From: Cenarchaeum sp. SB0675_bin_21
Lineage (GTDB): Archaea > Thermoproteota > Nitrososphaeria > Nitrososphaerales > Nitrosopumilaceae
Reading direction: 5' to 3'
DNA: 54,540 nucleotides
NCBI GenBank assembly: GCA_009843815.1
Contig: VYCS01000008.1
Span: forward strand, 1-54,540
In this document: in pieces, positions 16,394 through 25,181 of the stretch
Numbering within the stretch: position 1 is the first letter of the stretch
Layout of the letters: the number at the start of each line of letters is the position of its first letter
The notes under the pieces: generated by a model
Seen by the model: the letters and a program-made list of their open reading frames with translations, nothing else
Databases searched by the model: none
What the model was told of the DNA's origin: nothing
Position numbers and translations under genes: made by a program

Positions 16394-17560
16394 ATGATAA
16401 AAAGTGTGGAAAGCGTATGTGTTTTGGGTGCGGGAAGTACAAAGTATGGAAAGTTAGATGATAGCATAGTAGACATAACCGTACAGGCATCAGCAGATGC
16501 AATAAACAGTGCAGGAATAGAGCCTGCCGACATAAAGGCCGGATACATATCCAATGTATTTGGCATAGCAGACAAACAAGTGCATCTAGGACCTGTAATT
16601 ATGAGTAACCTTGGTATTTCAGACAGACCATCATTATCCATAGAGTCCGCATGTGGCAGTGGCTCTGTCTCGTTTAGGGAGGCATATGCCAATGTGGCGG
16701 CAGGATTCTACGACTGCCTATTGGTAGCAGGTACAGAGAAGGTCACCCACACCGGTACCGAATGGACTACCACGTACTTTGCATACTGCTCAGACTTCTT
16801 CCATGAAGGGTCTGCAGGCGCATCGTTCCCAGGACTGTTTGCAGCCATGGCACGTGCCTACCTGACCGAATTTGGCGCCACCGAAGAGGACTTTGCGCAG
16901 GTTGCAGTAAAAAACCACAACAATGGAATACTCAATCCAAAGGCGCATTTGAGAAAGAAGATAACCATAGATGATGTTATGAAATCGGCCGTGGTAGCCA
17001 GTCCGCTCAAGCTGTACGACTGCTGTCCATTCTCAGACGGGGCCAGTGCCGTCATATTATGTACAGAAGAGTTTGCCAAGAAGACAGGCGGCGACTACAT
17101 AAAAGTAACAGGATCCGGACGTGGAGGTTCGCCAGCAGCATTGCAGGGACGGGAGCACATTACAACAATTCCCAGTACAGTAATAGCATCAAGATCAGCC
17201 TACAAGATGGCAGGTATAACTGCCAAAGATGTGGACTTTGCCGAAGTACATGACTGTTTTACAATAGCCGAAATAGTAGATACTGAAGATTTGGGATTCT
17301 TTGAGAAGGGTAAGGGTGTGGAAGCTGCTCGAGAAGGTAGAACCGCACTAAATTCAGACATATCAATAAACCCCTCTGGAGGTCTAAAGTCAAAGGGACA
17401 TCCCATTGGTGCTACCGGTGTGGGGCAAGTAGTTGAGATGTATGATCAGTTAACAGGCCAAGCAGGTCCCCGGACCGTACATGATGCACATATAGGACTT
17501 ACTCATAACTTTGGAGCCACCGGGGCCAGCTGCGCCGTCCATATCTTTGAAAGTGTTTAA
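16394..17560 (+). CDS. Archaeal thiolase (acetyl-CoA C-acetyltransferase)
   Basis: A 388-residue thiolase of the archaeal SCP2-like type. The nucleophile is C87 in IESACGSGS. EVHDCFTIAE and KGHPIGATGVGQ hold the catalytic histidines. It makes or cleaves acetoacetyl-CoA. In this lineage that serves either the first step of mevalonate (isoprenoid lipid) synthesis or the last step of the 3-hydroxypropionate/4-hydroxybutyrate carbon-fixation cycle; the sequence does not decide. The DUF35 partner follows after one base. A TATA-like run (TTTTAATATA) lies about 20 bases upstream. Confidence 0.93.
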   Translation: MIKSVESVCVLGAGSTKYGKLDDSIVDITVQASADAINSAGIEPADIKAGYISNVFGIADKQVHLGPVIMSNLGISDRPSLSIESACGSGSVSFREAYANVAAGFYDCLLVAGTEKVTHTGTEWTTTYFAYCSDFFHEGSAGASFPGLFAAMARAYLTEFGATEEDFAQVAVKNHNNGILNPKAHLRKKITIDDVMKSAVVASPLKLYDCCPFSDGASAVILCTEEFAKKTGGDYIKVTGSGRGGSPAALQGREHITTIPSTVIASRSAYKMAGITAKDVDFAEVHDCFTIAEIVDTEDLGFFEKGKGVEAAREGRTALNSDISINPSGGLKSKGHPIGATGVGQVVEMYDQLTGQAGPRTVHDAHIGLTHNFGATGASCAVHIFESV

Positions 17561-17561
17561 A

Positions 17562-17927
17562 ATGTCCACTCGTCAAAAATTTATTGATGCCGCCCAAAGT
17601 GGTAAAGTACTACTATTACAGTGCAAGAGATGTAATACAATGCATACATCTACGGTGTGTTTCTGCAAAAAGTGTGGCTTCTCAAAGTTTGAGGACAAGG
17701 TAGTTCAAGGGATTGGCAAGGTAGTCACATATACCATAATTACTGTTCCACCGGCGGGTTTTGAAGAGTATACACCCTATGCGTTTGTTGTTGTAAACCT
17801 TGATGATGTAGACCAGCGAATATCTGGGTTCATGGGAGGGATCTCTACACCTGCAGATTTACCAGTGGGGTCTGCAGTCCGTGTATATGGATACGATGAG
17901 CGCGGTCTATTGATAAAGTTTCACTAA
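17562..17927 (+). CDS. DUF35 zinc-ribbon/OB-fold thiolase partner
   Basis: A 121-residue protein with an N-terminal rubredoxin-like zinc ribbon (C21, C24, C35, C38) and a C-terminal OB fold (GKVVTYTIITVPPAGFEEYTPYAFVVVNLDD ... VGSAVRVYGYDERGLLIKF). In archaea such proteins form a complex with thiolase and HMG-CoA synthase and bind CoA substrates between them. The start at MSTRQKF lies one base after the thiolase stop; the longer frame overlapping thiolase is not needed. Confidence 0.9.
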   Translation: MSTRQKFIDAAQSGKVLLLQCKRCNTMHTSTVCFCKKCGFSKFEDKVVQGIGKVVTYTIITVPPAGFEEYTPYAFVVVNLDDVDQRISGFMGGISTPADLPVGSAVRVYGYDERGLLIKFH

Positions 17928-17958
17928 CTTTATAAAATGATAAAGGATCATTCCTTGT

Positions 17959-18144
17959 ATGGTAATCGATGTTTATTGTGGAAAGTGCAATACAAAAATA
18001 GGATCAACAAATATACTAAAGCCCATCAAGCAGATATCTGGAGTCGAAGATGGAAAGTGTCCATCCTGCGGACATAAAGTATCACTGTCAAACTTCACAT
18101 TGGATGTAGTAAAGTCCACCTCCAAGTATGGCTCTCTAGAGTAA
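17959..18144 (+). CDS. Small zinc-ribbon protein
   Basis: A 61-residue protein with two CxxC knuckles, C7/C10 (YCGKC) and C34/C37 (CPSCG), spaced as in a zinc ribbon. It sits 31 bases after the DUF35 gene on the same strand and may be the third gene of that operon. Function unknown; a nucleic-acid- or protein-binding role is only a guess. Confidence 0.7.
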   Translation: MVIDVYCGKCNTKIGSTNILKPIKQISGVEDGKCPSCGHKVSLSNFTLDVVKSTSKYGSLE

Positions 18145-18294
18145 CATGTGATATAATGGGCCATACATCTCATACACCACACAAGATATCGGCTACATCT
18201 AAGGAATCATCATTTTCTAATGTTATAATAATCACCAATCTCTACAAAATGAGTAGAACCTAACTATTAATTACAACTTTGATGTAACCAGTCC

Positions 18295-20193
18295 ATGGAT
18301 AAGTGGGTTGGCGATATGTTTGAAGAGCCAGAGAACGAGTCGGTCATGCCAACCCGGGTCAAAAAGATCTTTTCAGCCATGGACAGTCCCCAGAGATTGA
18401 GAATTCTTAGGGCACTAAACTCAAAAGGTCCGCTCAGTTATTCAGAGCTTAAAAGACTTGCCGGCTTTCATCCCAAAAGTGAGAGTGGTAAGTTCGCATA
18501 TCATCTGCGCAGCTTGGACAATCCGGGTCTGGTATTGTTGGACAAAAATACCAAACGGTACGACATTACTAATCTAGGAAAGATGTCCATAAGTCTGGTA
18601 AAACAGATAGAAGAAAAGTCCATTCATGAGTCCAGTCGAATGTACGTGAGAACATCTCATCAGGCCATAGAAGAGTTTAACGCAGATAAGATAATGCGAT
18701 CCTTGGTACGTGAGGGGAGTATGCCCATGGATCTTGCGCAGCGCATCACCGAAGAGACGGAGAACCGCATATACAAGTATCAGACATCTCATCTTACAGG
18801 GCCTCTAATTCGAGAGTTGGTGAATGCCGTACTTTTGGAGGGCGGACATGAAGGCTATAGGAGCAAGATGGCCCGGTTGGGCATTCCCGTGCATGATCTA
18901 CAAGAGATGCTGACAGATGTCGATAGCGTGATGGCCGGTTTAGAACACATAATGCTAACTGCAGGGCGGCGGGTATTTGTAGAGTATCTACTAACTAATA
19001 CATTGCAGCGAGATGTGGCAGACATGTATCTGTCAGGTGGCATTCACATATCAAATCTGGCTTTATGGCCACTGGCACCAGATACAATATTTCTGAATAT
19101 CAACGACATCATACCGCAGAGTGACATAAAGATATCAAGTCTAGTCAAGATGCTCAACCATGTATTGTGGGAGGCATCCAGTGAAGTTGTAATAGATGGC
19201 ATATCCAATATCGACTCAATATCGCAGTATATGGCAGACACTCTCATCATGATGCACGCACCCCACGGTGCGGCCCACCTGTCACTATATGTACCATTGA
19301 ACTCAAAGTCCATACATGGCATATTAGAGGCGTACAAGACCTATGTCAAAAGTGTGGACACTCCCACAGCAGGGCTTGTCATAGATACAAAAGATACCAA
19401 GATTGCAGAATTTTCAGACATATTATCAGATATTATAAAATGTAACGGAGTCATAACTATTACCAAACAAAAGTCTGGTAAAAGTGGTATCATAGACAGT
19501 AACGATAAGGGGGCATCAGCAAAGATGCACTCGCTGGCCATAAATCTGCCTAGTTTGGCTTACGAGTCAGAGGGTGATGAGGCGTACTTTCGGGCAAAGT
19601 TAGCAATGAGTATGGAACCCATAATATCAGCATTGGAGTCAAGACGAAAGGATATTGCCGACATTACACGTTGGGGGCTTAATCCGATTCTTGCAGAGAA
19701 CATCATAAAGCAAGAGAAAAGGTCTGTAAATATCACTATCAATTTAGTGGGAATGCATGAGGCCATGACTCACATTTTAGGAGACGATTACCCGCCCAAA
19801 ATGGTGCTCAAAGTATTAGAGACTGCCAACCATGTTGTATCAAAGATTAGTGGTAAGACAGGTCTCCCCATACTGATATCCATGATACATGCAGATGGCA
19901 TCTCCCGTCTGGTGGAATTAGACGCAAAGAAGTACGGTAAAGACAAGGTGTATAATATGCAGGATGGTAGATATCAGCACGGTGTCAGTATAGATGTACG
20001 TCAGACCATAATACCAGGACAACTAGATCGCATAATATCAAATGCAAAGAAGGCTGCTGCTGTTTTGGGCGGAGGCCTGTACACCGAATTGTCATACCAA
20101 AAGAGTACGCCGCAGTCAGATATCATACGTGGAATAGAGTTGTTATCAGATCATCTCAACTTTACAGTAAAGCTCAAACACGACTCATCTTAA
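18295..20193 (+). CDS. HTH / ATP-cone / NrdD-like fusion, probably a nucleotide-sensing regulator
   Basis: A 632-residue protein. Residues 20-110 form a winged helix of ArsR type (SPQRLRILRALNSKGPLSYSELKRLAG ... GKFAYHLRSL). Residues 116-195 form an ATP-cone (MYVRTSHQAIEEFNADKIMRSLV ... EGYRSKMARLG). The remainder resembles anaerobic ribonucleotide reductase NrdD, for example MYLSGGIHISNLALWPL near 244-260. The whole protein has one cysteine (C383) and no glycyl-radical motif or C-terminal zinc site, so reductase activity is not expected. ATP-cones bind ATP or dATP. I infer a DNA-binding regulator that senses nucleotide state. It converges on the PDCD5 gene with a 20-base overlap. Confidence 0.75.
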   Translation: MDKWVGDMFEEPENESVMPTRVKKIFSAMDSPQRLRILRALNSKGPLSYSELKRLAGFHPKSESGKFAYHLRSLDNPGLVLLDKNTKRYDITNLGKMSISLVKQIEEKSIHESSRMYVRTSHQAIEEFNADKIMRSLVREGSMPMDLAQRITEETENRIYKYQTSHLTGPLIRELVNAVLLEGGHEGYRSKMARLGIPVHDLQEMLTDVDSVMAGLEHIMLTAGRRVFVEYLLTNTLQRDVADMYLSGGIHISNLALWPLAPDTIFLNINDIIPQSDIKISSLVKMLNHVLWEASSEVVIDGISNIDSISQYMADTLIMMHAPHGAAHLSLYVPLNSKSIHGILEAYKTYVKSVDTPTAGLVIDTKDTKIAEFSDILSDIIKCNGVITITKQKSGKSGIIDSNDKGASAKMHSLAINLPSLAYESEGDEAYFRAKLAMSMEPIISALESRRKDIADITRWGLNPILAENIIKQEKRSVNITINLVGMHEAMTHILGDDYPPKMVLKVLETANHVVSKISGKTGLPILISMIHADGISRLVELDAKKYGKDKVYNMQDGRYQHGVSIDVRQTIIPGQLDRIISNAKKAAAVLGGGLYTELSYQKSTPQSDIIRGIELLSDHLNFTVKLKHDSS

Positions 20194-20443
20194 AGTCGCG
20201 GCGAGGCTGCTGAAGAGACAGTAGTATCTGTTTTAACTGCTCATCAGTGACAGGGGGACTCAGACGGCCCTGAGTCATCATGGAAAGTAGATAATTTTCG
20301 ACCTGTGTGGCCAAATCTGGTCGGACCATGCGAACATTGCCCAATCGTAGACGTGACTCGGGATTAAGGATTCGACGTAATAGTGCATCTTTTTGTGCAG
20401 CAGCTTCATTGGCCTGTTCATCATTAAATTCAGGAGTGCTCAT
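20174..20443 (-). CDS. PDCD5-type DNA-binding protein
   Basis: An 89-residue archaeal homologue of programmed cell death protein 5 (TFAR19). The core LLRRILNPESRLRLGNVRMVRPDLATQVENYLLSMMTQGRL is the family signature: a three-helix bundle that binds DNA non-specifically. It is almost always next to ribosomal protein genes, here 2 bases after rps19e. Precise role unknown in archaea. Confidence 0.92.
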   Translation of the reverse strand: MSTPEFNDEQANEAAAQKDALLRRILNPESRLRLGNVRMVRPDLATQVENYLLSMMTQGRLSPPVTDEQLKQILLSLQQPRRDFKMSRV

Positions 20444-20445
20444 AT

Positions 20446-20898
20446 CTACATGTATACCCGAAGTTTGGGATTCTCCTGTACCATCTCTTTGAGTATGTCA
20501 GTGGATAGATTGTCTAACTTTTTCATGCCTGCAGAGGTTACGACACGTCCCCTCTTATCTATCGCCTCTACCAAGCCCAACTTCTCCAAACCATGTACGG
20601 CATTGCGAATTATGGCACCACCACCAGCGCGGTGATGTGCGGCTCCATATCCAGACGGCTTTCCGCCTCCGTACTCTTTGCGCAACCTGCTAATTCCAAC
20701 AGGGCCCTCCAAGTATATCTTGCGCAGAATAGATGCGCAACGGGTGTACCACCAGTCTTTTTGATGGGGCGGTCTGTCTGCATGTACTCCAGTCTTTACA
20801 AATATCGTCCATTCGGGCTTCTCTATACCACTATCCTGCAGGTATTGTGCTGTACGTGTGATGAGCTCGTGTGGCGGTACATCATATACTTTTGCCAT
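20446..20898 (-). CDS. rps19e: 30S ribosomal protein S19e
   Basis: A 150-residue archaeal/eukaryotic-type small-subunit protein. Signature stretches are VYDVPPHELI, DWWYTRCASILRKIYLEGPVGISRLRKEYGG and RRAG-like HRAGGGAIIRNAVHGLEKLGLV. S19e is needed for late maturation of the small subunit. A TATA-like ATTTATAAAT lies about 25-30 bases before the ATG on the minus strand. It forms a two-gene operon with the PDCD5-type gene. Confidence 0.97.
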   Translation of the reverse strand: MAKVYDVPPHELITRTAQYLQDSGIEKPEWTIFVKTGVHADRPPHQKDWWYTRCASILRKIYLEGPVGISRLRKEYGGGKPSGYGAAHHRAGGGAIIRNAVHGLEKLGLVEAIDKRGRVVTSAGMKKLDNLSTDILKEMVQENPKLRVYM

Positions 20899-21039
20899 AT
20901 TTTTTTATTTTCTTGTCTATTTATAAATCATAATTGAGCAGAAGAGCGTTTTATAATTTATCACCTTGGTCAACACCACCTAACTTTCAACGTATCAAAG
21001 TCATACAAGTTGTGATGACGTAATAGATATCTCTTGATT

Positions 21040-21615
21040 ATGCGCACTCCCCTAGGACACATCTTTGTATATGAAGACAGGTATATAATTCCCCCATACA
21101 CCACATGTACAGTGTATATTGTATCTGTGTTGTTGTGTATTTGTATTATATTGGTAGCAGGAGATGCATATGCGCACTCTCTATTCAACTCTGCTGAAGA
21201 GTTCTATGGTGGATATAGGGTACAAGTAGCAACAACTCCTGAATTTCCCCAGATAGACGAGATCTCGACAATTCTAATCCGTGTGACAGACGAAGACTTT
21301 GAGGAGGTTGATAGCTTCACCATGGGTCTGCGATTCTTTTATAATGATCTACAAGTAGATGCTGTGCCGCCCCAGAGCCACCAGGGAGGACACTGGGATA
21401 TCGACTACATCTGGAAGAAAGAGGGAAATCACATAGTGATGGTGGATATGTATAGTGTGAATGGAGATAGCACAGACATATTGACATATACGTTCAACAT
21501 GGGAACTCAGAGTCCGTTTGGATATATCTTCATATCCGCCATAACCGTGGGCGCCCTTACATTTACAGGAATAATGACATACATCTATCTTCCAAAGATA
21601 CTGCGGCGCCGTTGA
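21040..21615 (+). CDS. Membrane-anchored exported protein beside the oxidase cluster
   Basis: About 191 residues. An N-terminal hydrophobic segment (VYIVSVLLCICIILVAGDAYAHS) is followed by an about 110-residue beta-rich extracytoplasmic domain, and a C-terminal membrane helix (YIFISAITVGALTFTGIMTYIYL) ends in KILRRR. The arrangement resembles small copper- or oxidase-associated exported proteins, and it faces the haem A synthase gene, but no metal-binding motif is clear. The ATG at 21040 is preferred to the TTG two codons upstream. Function unknown. Confidence 0.7.
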   Translation: MRTPLGHIFVYEDRYIIPPYTTCTVYIVSVLLCICIILVAGDAYAHSLFNSAEEFYGGYRVQVATTPEFPQIDEISTILIRVTDEDFEEVDSFTMGLRFFYNDLQVDAVPPQSHQGGHWDIDYIWKKEGNHIVMVDMYSVNGDSTDILTYTFNMGTQSPFGYIFISAITVGALTFTGIMTYIYLPKILRRR

Positions 21616-21776
21616 ATTTGGCATTTCTGTATAGACAGCCCAAGTATCATCTATAGTATAGAAGGAGTATACGTTAATGTCCAAAGGCATACACCATACA
21701 GAATAGTTGGATGCCTGTGACGGTTGGCTGCTTGCCACCCTACCTATATGATATCATAGTACAGTAGTTTCAAGAG

Positions 21777-22220
21777 TTATGTGTGCGCAGGCATCTCTAT
21801 CTTTGATATGCGAAACGCAAAGAGGGTGGTTAATAGCACCATTGAAAACAACAGTATGCCTATGCCCAGATGTATGGCGACTAGTACGGCGTGCAGCTTC
21901 ATATCGATTACCAAGGCACCTAGTGTTATCTGAGTAACAACAAAGGCGGATGCCAAAGAGCTGGTCAGTTTTATCTTCAGGTCGGCACGCTTGTTCATGT
22001 ATGATGCGACCATTGTAGCAAGTACCAATGCACCCGTAGTGGCAGCTATCAGGCGATGCACCCATTCTATGAGATACTCTTCAGATGGCATCACGCCATT
22101 AGGACACAGTGGCCACTCCGGGCAGGTCAAGCCCAAGCCAGCAGCAGAGATGTACCCGCCAATAAACATCAGCGAATAGAGTACTATCATTGTACATAAT
22201 GCTAGATACTGTATAGCCAA
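21777..22220 (-). CDS. ctaA: Short haem A synthase (CtaA/Cox15 family)
   Basis: A 147-residue protein with four membrane helices, about half the bacterial length. GGYISAAGLGLTCPEWPLCPNG and EWVHRLIAATTGALV carry the paired cysteines and the haem-ligand histidine motif. Archaeal four-helix forms of this family are known and are thought to dimerise. It oxidises haem O to haem A for the adjacent terminal oxidase. It starts with TTG, 4 bases after the cupredoxin stop. No haem O synthase (ctaB) is visible in the window. Confidence 0.85.
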   Translation of the reverse strand: MAIQYLALCTMIVLYSLMFIGGYISAAGLGLTCPEWPLCPNGVMPSEEYLIEWVHRLIAATTGALVLATMVASYMNKRADLKIKLTSSLASAFVVTQITLGALVIDMKLHAVLVAIHLGIGILLFSMVLLTTLFAFRISKIEMPAHT

Positions 22221-22224
22221 GATA

Positions 22225-23175
22225 CTATTCCACTATGAAGGTCCCTTGCATGCCTTGTAGTGCATGGCCAGGAACTGTACATATGTAATAGTAGGTTCCA
22301 GGCGTATCTGCCACAAAGTTTACCTGACCGCTCTGACCTCCAGTCAGGGGTATATTTGCGGAACCTATTGCAGAGTCCCACATTATGGAATTAAAGTTTG
22401 CGGGATCCCGTACTATCGCAAATGAATGGAACGATATTCCTTGGTTTGTAGAAGAGATATTCACCTCATCTCCAGCGGTTACACGAATTTCAGGGTTTGC
22501 TCCTTCTGTACCGGGAACAGCAGAGAATGCAAACGTCAAAAAGTCATCGGACTCGTAAAAGTCCAGTGTAAAGTCATGGACAGTTCCAGTGGGCTCTACG
22601 GCAGATTCCTCTTGGCCGGCCGCACCAACAATTATCTCACCTACCATTCCCTGTTCGCGGTGACCAGGAACAGTACAGAGATAGTAGTAAGTACCTTCGC
22701 TAGGTGGTATGAACTCGGATGTGCCTGACTGGCCGTTTGTTAGGGGGTTCATTGCAGTTCCTATCTCAGAGCCTGGAAATATTCCTTCAGTACCACTCTC
22801 TTCGGCAGTAACACCAAAGGAGTGAAATGATATACCCTCACTGACTACGTTGAACACAATCTTGTCGCCTACTTGAGCGTTGATCGTCGGATTTGCGCCA
22901 GGTTCACCTAGTACCTCATTAAATGAAAAGTCTCTAAAGTCTGCAGACTCTACAAATACCAGATCTACCGTAAGTAGACTGCCGGTGAAGGAGCCCAACT
23001 CTTGCTCAACGGCCTCGCTCATTATTGCCACTATGGGAGGAGCTTCAGATATCCAATAGTCCCATAGTCCAAAGAATATACCGCCACCAGATATGCAGAT
23101 GCCCAGCATTATGGCCATCATCTTGGCGGTCCTAGCAGGACTCGTTCTCATTATTGGTGTGTCTTCATTTACCAT
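22225..23175 (-). CDS. Membrane-anchored two-domain blue-copper protein
   Basis: A 316-residue protein with an N-terminal membrane helix (MMAIMLGICISGGGIFFGLWDYWI) and two plastocyanin-like domains. Each has a complete type 1 copper site: GISFHSF supplies the first His, and CTVPGHxxQGM supplies Cys, His and Met, near residues 160-175 and 300-312. The domains are clear internal duplicates. It probably donates electrons to the CuA centre of subunit II, replacing cytochrome c, as proposed for ammonia-oxidising archaea that rely on copper carriers. It is co-transcribed with subunit I. Confidence 0.9.
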   Translation of the reverse strand: MVNEDTPIMRTSPARTAKMMAIMLGICISGGGIFFGLWDYWISEAPPIVAIMSEAVEQELGSFTGSLLTVDLVFVESADFRDFSFNEVLGEPGANPTINAQVGDKIVFNVVSEGISFHSFGVTAEESGTEGIFPGSEIGTAMNPLTNGQSGTSEFIPPSEGTYYYLCTVPGHREQGMVGEIIVGAAGQEESAVEPTGTVHDFTLDFYESDDFLTFAFSAVPGTEGANPEIRVTAGDEVNISSTNQGISFHSFAIVRDPANFNSIMWDSAIGSANIPLTGGQSGQVNFVADTPGTYYYICTVPGHALQGMQGTFIVE

Positions 23176-23185
23176 ATCTTATCAC

Positions 23186-24730
23186 CTAATGATGTGGGTT
23201 CTTTTGGGTATGCGGATAGTAGTAGCGGCCACCCAACCCAAATGGATCCTCCATATTTGCCTCTGGTCCTTTTGCAGAACTATATATCATATTACCCAAC
23301 CAAATGGCCATGCTGATTCCAATGAGCATGGCGCCAACTGTAGCTATCTGATTCATGGCAATCCACTCAGGTATAGGTGGATAGTCGTATATGCGTCTGG
23401 GCATTCCGTATAGTCCTAGTACGTGTTGTGTAAAGAATACCATTACAGTTCCTATCATGGCCAACACAAAGTGTATCTTGCCCAATACTTCGTGATACAT
23501 ACGGCCAGTCACGTATGGGAACATGTAGTATACATATCCTATTGTGCCAAATGCAATAGTTCCCATTACAAAGAGATGGAAGTGGCCCACCACCCAATAA
23601 GAGTCGTGCGTAACAAAGTCCAAGGGCATGGCGCTGTTTACCACACCACCAGCTCCAGCCGAGAAGAAGAGTGCAATTCCACCTACAGCCCACATCATGG
23701 GTGTGGAGAATCGTATACGACCACCCCACATGGTAGCGAGGAAGTTAAAGACATGCATTGCCGATGCTGGAACCGCAGCCAGTGTACCCACCATAAAGAC
23801 AGTCTTCTCTGTGAATGACATGCCAGTGGCATACATGTGGTGCGCCCAAGACGAGAATCCCACTATGGCCAGTATTATAAAGGCGGCCAGTCCTGAGGCA
23901 TGACTAAAGATGGGTTTGCGGGAGAAGCGAGGGATTATCTCATACATCATGCCTATGGCAGGTATGACCAGTACATACACTTCAGGGTGGAATGTAAACC
24001 AAAAGAGGTGTGCGTATGCGATGGGGTCGCCACCCATGGCAGGATTAAAGAATCCCGAGACGCCCAACCTGTCTGTAAGCAACATAAGTAGTGCAGCAGC
24101 AAATGTTGGGAGTGCCACTAGTATTATCAAGGATGATGAGAGAAATGACCATGCCAATAACGGAACCTGACCTAGCGACATGTCTGGGTGTTTGCACTTC
24201 ATTATAGTTACAACAAAGTTGATGGCTCCCAGTATGGAGGAGACTCCCAGTATCTTTAGGCCGAATATCCACATGTCTGCGGCAGGACCTGGTGCGCTGA
24301 TTATAGAGTAGGGTGGCGTGGCATACCAAGTAAAGTCGGCAAACCCTAGCCATATCAAGGCCCCTCCTGGAGGAATCATCCAAAAGGCTATGGCGTTTAG
24401 TTTTGGATACGCCATATCCTTGTAGCGTACCATTATTGGAACAAAGTAGTTTCCCACCGCCGATGCCGAAGGCAATATGAACAGAAATATCAATGTGGTG
24501 CCGTGTACTGTAAACATACGGTTGAACGTCATGGAGTCGGCGATAATCTGTGAGCCCGGAAAGAAGAGCTCCGCTCGGATGGCCAGCGCCAATGCGCCTC
24601 CCAAAAACAGAAATCCCAAAGACATTATCAGGTATAGAAGGCCCACATCTGTGTGGTGTGTTGAGAACATTATCTGCCAGATGGGTCGTGGTTTGTGCAG
24701 TTCCAGTACCATGTTATGTAATCCCTCCAT
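23186..24730 (-). CDS. coxA: Haem-copper oxidase subunit I
   Basis: A 514-residue catalytic subunit with about 12 membrane helices. Diagnostic motifs are FSTHHTDVG near the N-terminus, FHPEVYVLVIPAIGMM (CuB His cross-linked to Tyr, the A-type K-channel signature), WAHHMYATG (CuB histidines) and VVGHFHLFVMG (haem histidines). It reduces oxygen to water and pumps protons across the cytoplasmic membrane. It lies between subunit II and the blue-copper gene. Confidence 0.97.
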   Translation of the reverse strand: MEGLHNMVLELHKPRPIWQIMFSTHHTDVGLLYLIMSLGFLFLGGALALAIRAELFFPGSQIIADSMTFNRMFTVHGTTLIFLFILPSASAVGNYFVPIMVRYKDMAYPKLNAIAFWMIPPGGALIWLGFADFTWYATPPYSIISAPGPAADMWIFGLKILGVSSILGAINFVVTIMKCKHPDMSLGQVPLLAWSFLSSSLIILVALPTFAAALLMLLTDRLGVSGFFNPAMGGDPIAYAHLFWFTFHPEVYVLVIPAIGMMYEIIPRFSRKPIFSHASGLAAFIILAIVGFSSWAHHMYATGMSFTEKTVFMVGTLAAVPASAMHVFNFLATMWGGRIRFSTPMMWAVGGIALFFSAGAGGVVNSAMPLDFVTHDSYWVVGHFHLFVMGTIAFGTIGYVYYMFPYVTGRMYHEVLGKIHFVLAMIGTVMVFFTQHVLGLYGMPRRIYDYPPIPEWIAMNQIATVGAMLIGISMAIWLGNMIYSSAKGPEANMEDPFGLGGRYYYPHTQKNPHH

Positions 24731-24748
24731 GCACGGTTAAAATTCTTT

Positions 24749-25180
24749 TCAAGATGGGTCCTCCACGTATAGTTTTCCTCGCATGTTATAGTGAATTAGA
24801 CCGCAGTATTCACGGCACTGAATATCGTACTCCCCAGCTTCGGTGGGAGAGAACCATACAGTGTTAATACGACCAGGCACGGCATCCAACAACACCACAT
24901 AATCATGTATGTTAAATGAGTGATTTACATCAGTCGATGTTATCTCAAATTTGTACGCCTTGCCGGTCTCCAGATGTAGTTCGCCCACCTCCTTTGTACC
25001 ATCTTCATGCTCAAATGTCCAGAACCACTGCTGGCCGACCACTTTAATTATCTCAGCGTCTTCGGGTACATGCTCCACCAATCGCTCCACATTCCAGGCT
25101 TCAGCTCCCACCCAACAGAGTAGAGCTACCACGACTCCTATGTACACCCACTCAGGCCAGCTAGAATGTTCATCAGACAT
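24749..25180 (-). CDS. coxB: Haem-copper oxidase subunit II, CuA part
   Basis: A 143-residue protein. One membrane helix (WVYIGVVVALLCWVGAEAW) is followed by a cupredoxin fold with the CuA ligands: His in NHSFNIHDY and CREYCGLIHYNM with two Cys, His and Met. It lacks the first membrane helix of standard subunit II, which is encoded by the separate upstream ORF. The start MSDEHSSWPEW lies one base after the stop of that ORF; an in-frame ATG 13 codons upstream would overlap it. Confidence 0.93.
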   Translation of the reverse strand: MSDEHSSWPEWVYIGVVVALLCWVGAEAWNVERLVEHVPEDAEIIKVVGQQWFWTFEHEDGTKEVGELHLETGKAYKFEITSTDVNHSFNIHDYVVLLDAVPGRINTVWFSPTEAGEYDIQCREYCGLIHYNMRGKLYVEDPS

Positions 25181-25181
25181 A

